Positions 1 through 5,031 of a DNA stretch of 7,277 bases are shown piece by piece. Within the stretch, counting starts at the first letter, position 1. Each line of letters opens with the position of its first letter. The position numbers and the translations under genes are program-made. Source of the DNA: Bifidobacteriaceae bacterium (lineage in GTDB: Bacteria; Actinomycetota; Actinomycetes; Actinomycetales; WQXJ01); NCBI GenBank assembly GCA_031265345.1, contig JAISCU010000283.1:1-7277 (forward strand), in the 5' to 3' direction. Under the pieces are notes generated by a model. The model had not been told where the DNA came from and searched no databases. It saw only the letters and a program-made list of their open reading frames with translations.

Positions 1-879
1 CTCCAGCAGCTCGCCAAGCATGGTCGCAAGGTCGGCGCGCGCGGCGGCGTCCCCGTGGCTGTGCGCCGCGCCGAGCGCGATCTCGTGCACCGATGGGGCC
101 GTCGTGAACGATGGGACGGTGCGCAGGTCCGGCCGGCCGGCGACGGCCGCAATGCCGCCACCGAAAGCGAGCACAGGCAAGAGCGACGTCGCTGAAACCG
201 GGCTGACCGCATCCACCACCGCGTCGACGCCCCGGCCATCAGTCAGTCGGCGCACTCTCTCGGGGATATCTTGTGACCGGTAGTCCAAGACGGTTTCCGC
301 GCCCAAGTGGCGGACGTGGTCGGCGTTGGCGGCCGACGCCGTCGCGATGACCCTCGCTCCCACGCGCGCCGCGAGTTGGACCGCAAAGCCGCCCACACCC
401 CCGGCGCCGGCGGTGACGAGCACGGTCTGTCCCGCGCGCACATGCAGACGCCGGCTCACAGCTTGGTGGGCGGTCATCGCGGCGCAGGGCAACGCGGCCG
501 CGGTCACGGCATCGACCCCGGACGGCACAAGGGCGACCGTGTCGGCGGTTGTGATGGCGAAGTCAGCGAAGCCTCCCGGCGTGCGCAGGTCTCCGTGGTA
601 GGCGATCCGATCCCCTGGCACGGGTCGGCCAACACCCTCGCCAACGGACTCGACTCGCCCGACCACGTCCGCTCCGAGGATGTGCGGCCAGCTCCATTCC
701 GGCATACCCCCAGCGGCTATCTTGTAGTCGACGGGGTTTAGACCACCCGCTTCGACACGCACAAGCACCTGGCCGGGCCCCGGCGCGGGAACCGGTGCCT
801 GACCGCTGCGCAAGCCGCTCGGCGCACCCGGCCGGTCCAGGAGAAGGGCAGCCATGGTCGCGGTCGAGCGGCGGTTCAT
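1..879 (-). CDS. Quinone-oxidoreductase-like MDR (zinc-independent) dehydrogenase, 3' end cut by window edge
   Basis: Partial gene: 293 codons are present and the stop lies beyond position 1. Family members are usually 310-340 aa, so probably only a few tens of residues are missing. I read the protein directly from the reverse strand. It has an N-terminal GroES-like half (VEAGGLNPVDYK at 43-54, ILGADVVGRVESVG at 67-80) and a Rossmann half with the nucleotide loop AGAGGVGGFAVQLA (157-170). This is followed by the LGAETVLDYR stretch (192-201) typical of NADPH:quinone reductase/zeta-crystallin relatives. I see no catalytic-zinc Cys/His set, so a polyol dehydrogenase role is less likely. The start ATG at 879 is chosen because AGGAGG (885-890) stands 5 bases upstream; an in-frame ATG at 855 lacks this. 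It is the last visible gene of the sugar operon, 28 bases after the kinase stop. Its substrate and its part in the pathway are unknown. Confidence 0.88.
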   Translation of the reverse strand, partial: MNRRSTATMAALLLDRPGAPSGLRSGQAPVPAPGPGQVLVRVEAGGLNPVDYKIAAGGMPEWSWPHILGADVVGRVESVGEGVGRPVPGDRIAYHGDLRTPGGFADFAITTADTVALVPSGVDAVTAAALPCAAMTAHQAVSRRLHVRAGQTVLVTAGAGGVGGFAVQLAARVGARVIATASAANADHVRHLGAETVLDYRSQDIPERVRRLTDGRGVDAVVDAVSPVSATSLLPVLAFGGGIAAVAGRPDLRTVPSFTTAPSVHEIALGAAHSHGDAAARADLATMLGELLE

Positions 880-907
880 TTTGTCCTCCTGGTTCAGATG
901 GCTTGGT

Positions 908-1882
908 TTAGCGGACGATTTCCCCCGCCGCGCCCGCAGTCGCGGCGAGCCAGTTCAATTCGGCCAGGTCGGTCAAGAGTTGGTCGCCGTGGCGGGTCAA
1001 CGCCAGGGCGGCGGCAGCGATGCCAAGGCGCAAACCGAGGGCGGGGTCGTCGCGCAAAATGCCGTAGAGGAACGCGCCGACCAGCGCGTCCCCGGCGCCG
1101 ACCCGGTCGATGATGGTCGTGGGCAGTGGAGCCGCGGCCAGGTGGGTCGCTTCGTGGCACACAGCGACGGGATCAGCTCCGTCCGACACGACCACGGTCC
1201 GGACCTGGAAGCGCGCGGCGAGCGCCGTTGCGACCCTCGGCGTTGGCCCGGTCACGCCGAACACCGTGGCCGCGTCGCGCCTGGAGCAGAAGACGACATC
1301 GGCACCGGTCATGAGCGGTTCGAGGCGCTCGCGGGCGGTGTCGGCGTCCCCCAGCAGGGCGCGGTAGTTGACGTCGACGCTCAGTCGGCGGCCGGGTCGA
1401 CGCGCGCCCTCGGCCGCTTTGAGCAAGACCTCGTAGACCCCTTTAGTGAGCGATGCCGTGATGCCGGTCAGGTGCACCAGTTCGGCCGCCTCGATGTAGT
1501 CCCAATCGACGTCCCCCGTCGACAGTCGACTGAAACAAGAGTCCGCGCGGTCGTAAAGGACTCGGCTTGGTACTGGCGGGGAGCCACGGTCAACGAAGTA
1601 GAGGGCCACCCGCCCCTCGTCGCGCCAGACGCAGCGCGACAAGTCGATTCCGGCCTGGCGCCATTCCTCCGCCACCCGGCGTCCCAGCGCGGTGCGGGGC
1701 AGGGCTGTTACAAGCCCCGTCGCCACCCCCAGGCGTGACAACAAGCCCAGAACGTTGCCTTCGGTCCCGGCCACTTCAAGGCGTACTTCGTGTGTCTGGG
1801 CGAGCGGGACGCCCCGCGGGGACGTGAGGCGCAGTTGCCCCTCGCCGATCGATACGACCGCAGGCGCGTTAGTGATTGCCAT
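908..1882 (-). CDS. PfkB-family carbohydrate kinase (2-keto-3-deoxygluconate kinase-like)
   Basis: A full-length ribokinase/PfkB fold kinase of 324 aa, normal for the family. The C-terminal signature DRVGAGDALVGAFLYG spans 259-274; D265 in GAGD is the expected catalytic base and the glycines form the anion hole. The N-terminal substrate region has GEGQLRL (13-19) and AGTEGNVLGLLSRLG (38-52). VDVNYR (169-174) and VLYDRADS (108-115) resemble KDG kinases. It phosphorylates a sugar or sugar acid with ATP in the cytoplasm; the exact substrate is not readable. Because it lies between ulaE-like and oxidoreductase genes, and no PTS component is in view, it may supply the 6-phosphorylated keto acid for the decarboxylase (inference). 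A second possibility is a KDG kinase serving a different branch. It starts 15 bases after the epimerase stop, which points to co-transcription. The ribosome binding site is weak (GAGAGAAG about 9 bases upstream). Confidence 0.9.
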   Translation of the reverse strand: MAITNAPAVVSIGEGQLRLTSPRGVPLAQTHEVRLEVAGTEGNVLGLLSRLGVATGLVTALPRTALGRRVAEEWRQAGIDLSRCVWRDEGRVALYFVDRGSPPVPSRVLYDRADSCFSRLSTGDVDWDYIEAAELVHLTGITASLTKGVYEVLLKAAEGARRPGRRLSVDVNYRALLGDADTARERLEPLMTGADVVFCSRRDAATVFGVTGPTPRVATALAARFQVRTVVVSDGADPVAVCHEATHLAAAPLPTTIIDRVGAGDALVGAFLYGILRDDPALGLRLGIAAAALALTRHGDQLLTDLAELNWLAATAGAAGEIVR

Positions 1883-1897
1883 GAAGCGATTCTTCTC

Positions 1898-2758
1898 TCA
1901 GCCGGCGTCTTCGTCACCAGCGTGACGCATGCGAGTGCGGAGCCAATCTAATGCTGCGGTCGCGTTCGTCACCGCCGTCGTTGGGTCGTCGTTCCACATC
2001 TCGACGGTGAACGGACCATCGTAGGGCAGGCGTGTGAGGCGGGCGAAGACGGCATCGAACGGGACCTCGCCGCGCCCAAAGGGAACGCGGCGCGGCTCGC
2101 CAGCGCGAGCGTCTTTCAGGTGCAGGCCAACGGCCAGCGGCGCAACGCGCGTGAGGTTGTCAACCACGTCCAGCCGGTGCACGGCGAAATTGCCGACATC
2201 GGGGTAGACCCGAAACCATGGGCTGGCCAGCTCGCGGACCAGCGCGACGGCGTCATCGGCCGTCGCTACGTCGGCGGTGTCAATGTTCTCGACGCCCAGC
2301 ATGACGCCGTGCTCGGCCGCGAGCCGGAGCCCCCGGCGCAGGCCGTCCGTGTAGCGGCGGCGCGCCTGACCGCCGAGTTGCTCGTAATAGGCGAAGTACC
2401 CGGCAATTTGGATCACCCGCACGCCGACAGCCGCCGCCAAAATGATGGTTTGCTCAAGGATGCGGGCGCCCTCTGCGCGGATGGCCGGGTCGGCCGAACC
2501 GAGGCCATAACGCCTGTGCGCTGAAAGGCAAATCGAATAGATCGGCATCCCGGTGGCGCTGATCGCTTGGCGCAGCGCCGCGGCGGTGGCGCCTGGACTG
2601 AGCAAGCGGGCGAGCCGCTGCTTGGATTCATCAATCGACAGTTCGACGAAATCGAAACCGGCCGTCTGGGCGGTGGACAACAGTTCCGGCCAGCCCAGCG
2701 GCGGGAGCGCCTTTTCGTAAATCCCGACCGCTCGTTCGGCCAGGGCGGCGCCGCTCAC
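1898..2758 (-). CDS. ulaE: L-xylulose-5-phosphate 3-epimerase (UlaE/SgbU family)
   Basis: Interconverts L-xylulose 5-phosphate and L-ribulose 5-phosphate in the cytoplasm (family knowledge). The 286-aa protein matches the E. coli UlaE pattern throughout: GIYEKALP (12-19), GFDFVELSIDE (34-44), ICLSAHRRYGLGS (76-88), VRVIQIAGY (113-121), WFRVYPDVGN (181-190) and GPFTVEMW (248-255). The four metal-binding residues of the family are present at E157, D187, H213 and E253, each two positions later than in E. coli UlaE. It is a TIM-barrel xylose-isomerase-like fold. The start is GTG at 2758, within a GTGA overlap with the stop of the decarboxylase gene, so translation is probably coupled. The gene order decarboxylase-epimerase is that of the ascorbate (ula) and yia-sgb operons. 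The identity is strong; the physiological substrate is inferred from family and neighbours. Confidence 0.93.
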   Translation of the reverse strand: MSGAALAERAVGIYEKALPPLGWPELLSTAQTAGFDFVELSIDESKQRLARLLSPGATAAALRQAISATGMPIYSICLSAHRRYGLGSADPAIRAEGARILEQTIILAAAVGVRVIQIAGYFAYYEQLGGQARRRYTDGLRRGLRLAAEHGVMLGVENIDTADVATADDAVALVRELASPWFRVYPDVGNFAVHRLDVVDNLTRVAPLAVGLHLKDARAGEPRRVPFGRGEVPFDAVFARLTRLPYDGPFTVEMWNDDPTTAVTNATAALDWLRTRMRHAGDEDAG

Positions 2759-3489
2759 TGGGCCACCAGCGGGCGCCCCTGGTCGGGCGGTTCACCCAGA
2801 GCACTCACCGCGTGGCGGAATCGCGCCGCGGCCTGGCTTGGGTCGGGGGCGTCCACGATCGCGCGACCGGCGATGAAAATCTCCACCGGTCGCGGCGCGA
2901 AAGCGGCCAGTTGGTCGGCGCTGAGGCCCCCAGTAACGCTGACGCGACCGCCCAGGGCGTGGATTTGGTCGATCGCCTCTAGATCCCGTTCGGACCAGGC
3001 CAGGATTCCGTTCGCCTCGGCATCGCGACTGCGATGGAGTATGAAATGCGCGATGCCGAGTGCTCGGCAGCGCTCGACCAGCGGCCAGGTCCAGCCGTCG
3101 GACAGTTCGACCTGGACATCCGCGCCGCGATCAGCGGCTTGGGCCGCGACGGCGGCGAAAGTCGAGGGCGAAGCTCCGCTCACAACCGTCACCCAGTCGG
3201 CGCCGGCCTCAAATGCCAGTCGCGAGAGGATGGCGCCGGCTTCCGCAATTCGGATGTCGGCCAAGAGGACCAGCTCCGGGTGGGCGGCGCGGATGGCGCG
3301 GACAGCGCTCAGGCCTTCGCTCAAGCAGAGGACCGTGCCCACCTCGACTATGTCCACGGAATCGCTGGTTCGCTGCAGCGCATGCAGGGCGTCCTCAAGC
3401 GTCGTCAGGTCCAGCGCCAACTGGAGTTTCCGCCCGGAACGGGTTCTGGTCCTGGTCGACTCCAGCGCGCCGGGGCTGGTTAGCATCAC
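2755..3489 (-). CDS. ulaD: 3-keto-L-gulonate-6-phosphate decarboxylase homologue (UlaD/SgbH, OMPDC superfamily) with altered active-site motif
   Basis: Family reaction: Mg-dependent decarboxylation of 3-keto-L-gulonate 6-phosphate to L-xylulose 5-phosphate and CO2. The 244-aa protein follows E. coli UlaD closely: LALD (24-27), VDIVEVGTVLC (45-55), ADWVTVVSGA (97-106), VQVELSDGWTW (125-135), HRSRDA (152-157), VSVTGGL (183-189) and FIAGRAI (205-211). Equivalents of E. coli D11, E33, E112, H136, R139, T169 and R192 are D27, E49, E128, H152, R155, T186 and R209. The superfamily DxKxxD motif, however, reads D78-I-R80-I-A-E83, so the catalytic lysine and the second aspartate are both replaced by residues of like charge. 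About 15 extra residues precede the barrel. The start is GTG 3489 or the adjacent ATG 3486; neither has a strong ribosome binding site. It is the first gene of the operon, behind the 3570-3599 promoter, and overlaps ulaE by 4 bases. Fold and pathway are firm; the activity of this variant is open. Confidence 0.88.
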   Translation of the reverse strand: MMLTSPGALESTRTRTRSGRKLQLALDLTTLEDALHALQRTSDSVDIVEVGTVLCLSEGLSAVRAIRAAHPELVLLADIRIAEAGAILSRLAFEAGADWVTVVSGASPSTFAAVAAQAADRGADVQVELSDGWTWPLVERCRALGIAHFILHRSRDAEANGILAWSERDLEAIDQIHALGGRVSVTGGLSADQLAAFAPRPVEIFIAGRAIVDAPDPSQAAARFRHAVSALGEPPDQGRPLVAQ

Positions 3490-3541
3490 TCTTCACGCTC
3501 TCTGTGGGAGCAGGGGTCCCAACGATTAGGTGGTGAACCCA

Positions 3542-3560
3542 TGCTCAGTTAGACTGAACA
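3542..3560. promoter_or_regulatory. Inverted repeat, candidate operator O1 just downstream of the ula promoter
   Basis: TG-C-TCAGT-TAG-ACTGA-A-CA: the inner arms TCAGT/ACTGA (3545-3557) are perfect around a 3-base spacer. The outer TG/CA also pair, with one mismatched position on each side. Its place at about +3 to +21 of the predicted ula transcript suits a roadblock or steric repressor site. The divergent SorC-family gene is the natural candidate to bind it (inference). Confidence 0.45.
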
Positions 3561-3569
3561 CTTGTAAAT

Positions 3570-3599
3570 AGAGTAGCGGCCAGGGCAACATTGTGTCAA
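3570..3599 (-). promoter_or_regulatory. Predicted promoter of the ulaD-ulaE-kinase-oxidoreductase operon
   Basis: On the minus strand a perfect -35 TTGACA (3599-3594) is followed after 18 bases by TACTCT (3575-3570), a 3-of-6 match to the -10 consensus. The expected transcription start near 3563 leaves a leader of about 75 nt before the GTG at 3489. The leader contains a small hairpin (TGGGA/TCCCA arms, 3505-3521, 7-base loop). The -35 hexamer lies inside one inverted repeat (3588-3602), and a second repeat (3542-3560) starts about 3 bases past the predicted start. Both positions fit repression. Confidence 0.5.
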
Positions 3600-3602
3600 T
3601 GT
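3588..3602. promoter_or_regulatory. Inverted repeat, candidate operator O2 covering the ula -35 box
   Basis: ACATTG-TGT-CAATGT has perfect 6-base arms and a 3-base spacer. The reverse strand of its right part is the TTGACA hexamer of the predicted operon promoter, so a protein bound here would exclude RNA polymerase. Its centre (3595) is 44 bases from the centre of O1. The arm sequence is not the same as O1, so one protein binding both is not shown by the sequence. Confidence 0.4.
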
Positions 3603-3610
3603 CGCTAGCG

Positions 3611-3628
3611 GCGGATCAGCCGATCCGC
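3611..3628. repeat. Inverted repeat upstream of the SorC-family gene
   Basis: GCGGATC-AGCC-GATCCGC has perfect 7-base arms and a 4-base loop, ending 36 bases before the regulator start codon. It could be an operator for autoregulation, or a hairpin in the regulator's 5' leader. No U-tract follows, so it is not an intrinsic terminator. I found no convincing plus-strand promoter in 3540-3640 that would place it relative to a transcript. Confidence 0.4.
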
Positions 3629-3664
3629 TGTCCAGGCGAAGCGAACACATGATGAGGTATTGGG

Positions 3665-4681
3665 ATGAATAAGGCGGCGTCGGTCGAGCAGGTGGACGTC
3701 CTGGCCCAGGCCGCCCGCATGTACTACGAGCAGAATCTGTCGCAGTCGCAGATTGCGCAGCGCCTGGGGCGTTCGCGGCCAACTATCTCACGCATGCTGG
3801 CGGCGGCTCGCGAGCAGGGGATTGTGCGCATTGAGATCCGCGTGCCGCAGGAGCGCAACGAATCGCTTGAACGGGCATTGGTCCGGCGCTTGGGACTGGT
3901 CGACTGCCGTGTCATGGCGGCCTCGGGCGACGCCCAAGAGGCGGTTGAACGCCTGGGCCGAGGCGCGGCCGGGTACCTCAACGCGCTGCTGCAGGATGGC
4001 ATGACCGTCGGCATATCAAGCGGCCGGAGCCTCGCGGCCACGGCGCGTTTCCTGGAGCCGAACCAGTCGGTCCGCCTTGAGATTGTCCAGGTAATCGGTG
4101 CCATTGCAACAGACGATGCGACCACCGACACGCCCGTCATAGCCCGCGCTTTGGCGAAAGCCTACGACGCCCGCTGCCGCTACTTGCATGTGCCGCTGGT
4201 AGTGGCGGACGCGCAGGCCCGCGACCTGTTCATGCGGGACCGCAGCGTCGCGGCGACCCTGCAACTGGCCATGCGTGCCGACGTGGTGATTGTGGGAGTC
4301 GGCACCTTGAACAAAGATCGCGGCCCGTTGTTCGACGGGCTGCTCAGCCCTAAAGAGCTGGCAGCGATCAGTGCGTCCGGCGGAGTTGGCCACATCTGCG
4401 GAGAACACTTCGACTCGACTGGACAGCGCCTCGACATAGACATCAACGACCGCGTCGTTGGGATCGGATTGGGCGCGTTGCGACGAATCCCGCGCGTTGT
4501 GGCAGTCGCGGGCGGGGCGCGCAAGGCCACCGCGATCATTGCCGCGGCGCGGAGCAAGTATTTCGACACCCTGATCACCGACGAGCTAGCGGCGGCGGCG
4601 ATCCTGCGCGTGGTCGACGAGCAGTGGCCGCGCCCAGCGGCCCGAGGGCGACCGAGTCCGGATGCGGCCCCGGCCGCGTAG
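3665..4681 (+). CDS. SorC/DeoR-family sugar-responsive transcriptional regulator
   Basis: Cytoplasmic DNA-binding regulator of 338 aa, within the usual length of the SorC family. An N-terminal helix-turn-helix lies at about 25-50 (SQSQIAQRLGRSRPTISRML at 26-45, with the recognition helix in the second half). The rest is the SorC sugar-binding domain: VGISSGRSL (115-123), VGTL (212-215), HICGEHFDSTG (243-253), RIPRVVAVAGGARKATAI (274-291) and DTLITDE (301-307). Such proteins are tetramers that sense a phosphorylated sugar. Here the likely effector is an intermediate of the divergent operon, such as a pentulose or keto-gulonate phosphate (inference). The ATG at 3665 has TGAGG (3653-3657) at a 7-base spacing. 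The C-terminal tail after 320 is Pro/Ala/Arg-rich and probably disordered. The divergent arrangement with the sugar operon supports local control, and the second inverted-repeat region at 4820 may be another target. Confidence 0.92.
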   Translation: MNKAASVEQVDVLAQAARMYYEQNLSQSQIAQRLGRSRPTISRMLAAAREQGIVRIEIRVPQERNESLERALVRRLGLVDCRVMAASGDAQEAVERLGRGAAGYLNALLQDGMTVGISSGRSLAATARFLEPNQSVRLEIVQVIGAIATDDATTDTPVIARALAKAYDARCRYLHVPLVVADAQARDLFMRDRSVAATLQLAMRADVVIVGVGTLNKDRGPLFDGLLSPKELAAISASGGVGHICGEHFDSTGQRLDIDINDRVVGIGLGALRRIPRVVAVAGGARKATAIIAAARSKYFDTLITDELAAAAILRVVDEQWPRPAARGRPSPDAAPAA

Positions 4682-4819
4682 AGGCTATCGCCAGACCCCG
4701 GGCCGGGCTTGGGGAAACGACCACTGAGGCCGAGCGGACGCGCCGGTGGAGGTCCGCCACGGGCAGGGCGGGCGTGGCGCTGGCGCGACGGCCGACGGCT
4801 GCGGGTGAGGACAAAGTCC
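4682..4819. other. Non-coding stretch after the regulator gene
   Basis: I see no gene with a credible start site and codon pattern here. A short dyad CCCC/GGGG around a G/C-rich loop lies about 15-35 bases after the stop codon. It has no following U-tract, so an intrinsic terminator is not supported. Confidence 0.4.
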
Positions 4820-4835
4820 GTGAACGTCGGTTCAC
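4820..4835. promoter_or_regulatory. Perfect inverted repeat, candidate regulator site upstream of the methyltransferase promoter
   Basis: GTGAAC-GTCG-GTTCAC has perfect 6-base arms and a 4-base spacer. It ends 6 bases before the -35 hexamer at 4842, i.e. roughly -57 to -42, a position typical of activator sites, though repression is possible. A related element, GTGAAC-CCAT-GCTCAG, occurs in the ula leader at 3533-3548 with the same spacer length. The divergent SorC-family protein is a candidate binder (inference). Confidence 0.5.
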
Positions 4836-4841
4836 AGAGCC

Positions 4842-4869
4842 TTGACATCTGCTCACACCGCACTATCAT
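4842..4869 (+). promoter_or_regulatory. Strong predicted sigma-70-type promoter for the methyltransferase/transporter operon
   Basis: Perfect -35 TTGACA (4842-4847), a 16-base spacer, then TATCAT (4864-4869), 5 of 6 to the -10 consensus. Transcription would begin near 4876. This leaves a leader of about 150 nt before the methyltransferase GTG, room enough for the small ORFs described at 4916 and 4957. Confidence 0.65.
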
Positions 4870-4915
4870 TGACCTCACGGCGTCGGGGGCGCTACGGCCT
4901 TGAGGGATTGCGGAC

Positions 4916-4996
4916 ATGCGGACGGAGCCCCCAAACGATGAGCGAAGGAGCTGGCGATGGCCTCACAGCCTAGAGGGTGCAATTCCGAACCGGTGA
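4916..4996 (+). CDS. Possible 26-aa upstream ORF in the leader
   Basis: ATG at 4916 is preceded by GAGGG (4902-4906) at a 9-base spacing, and the frame runs 26 codons to TGA at 4994-4996. The peptide is polar, with two tryptophans close together (W13, W15) and five arginines. It resembles nothing I recognise. It overlaps the better-supported 24-aa ORF in another frame, so at most one of the two is likely to matter. Translation of this frame would run across the ribosome binding site of the second ORF. It may be chance. Confidence 0.2.
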   Translation: MRTEPPNDERRSWRWPHSLEGAIPNR

Positions 4997-5031
4997 TCAC
5001 TGCCGTCAGGGGTAAGGCGGCGCAGCGGTGA
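4957..5031 (+). CDS. 24-aa small ORF, translationally coupled to the methyltransferase (leader peptide or small protein)
   Basis: ATG at 4957 has a near-ideal ribosome binding site GAAGGAG (4944-4950) at a 6-base spacing, better than that of any full-size gene in the window except the MDR gene. The frame is 24 codons and its TGA (5029-5031) overlaps the GTG start of the methyltransferase in a GTGA junction. The peptide starts MASQPRGC and ends GKAAQR. It has one cysteine (C8), is basic, and has no signal or membrane segment. The methyltransferase has no good ribosome binding site of its own, so ribosomes ending here probably start it. Possible roles are a coupling/leader peptide, a regulatory peptide, or a substrate of the neighbouring enzyme; the sequence does not decide. 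Third-position G/C (about 70 percent) is somewhat lower than in the large genes. Confidence 0.42.
   Translation: MASQPRGCNSEPVITAVRGKAAQR

Noticed and set aside
854..1738. Long plus-strand open frame opposite the kinase gene
   Set aside because: It is antisense to a kinase with clear motifs, has no family features, and reflects the stop-poor complement of GC-rich coding DNA.
2567..3529. 320-codon plus-strand open frame opposite ulaE/ulaD
   Set aside because: Low-complexity Ser/Ala/Arg-rich translation without domains; both minus-strand genes beneath it are strongly recognised enzymes.
3542..3560. O1 and the 4820-4835 repeat being the same operator in full
   Set aside because: In O1 the TGAAC-type halves point outward, while at 4820-4835 they point inward, so the dyads are not equivalent; the better counterpart is 3533-3548.
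4691..4715. CCCC/GGGG dyad after the regulator stop as a terminator
   Set aside because: No U-tract and a poorly foldable G/C-rich loop; not distinguishable from base composition.
4180..4917. 245-codon minus-strand open frame opposite the regulator and the next gap
   Set aside because: Arg/Pro/Ser-rich shadow translation; it would run through the SorC coding region and the well-formed promoter at 4842-4869.
4975..5012. Resemblance to an FMN (RFN) or cobalamin riboswitch: GGGTGCAATTCC followed by ACCGGTGA
   Set aside because: Only a short patch matches. The other conserved RFN blocks (AGCCCGCGAGC-like, the 3' ACAGTCCGGATG-like) and the cobalamin box with CCGCCACTG are absent, and the downstream gene is not a flavin or B12 gene.
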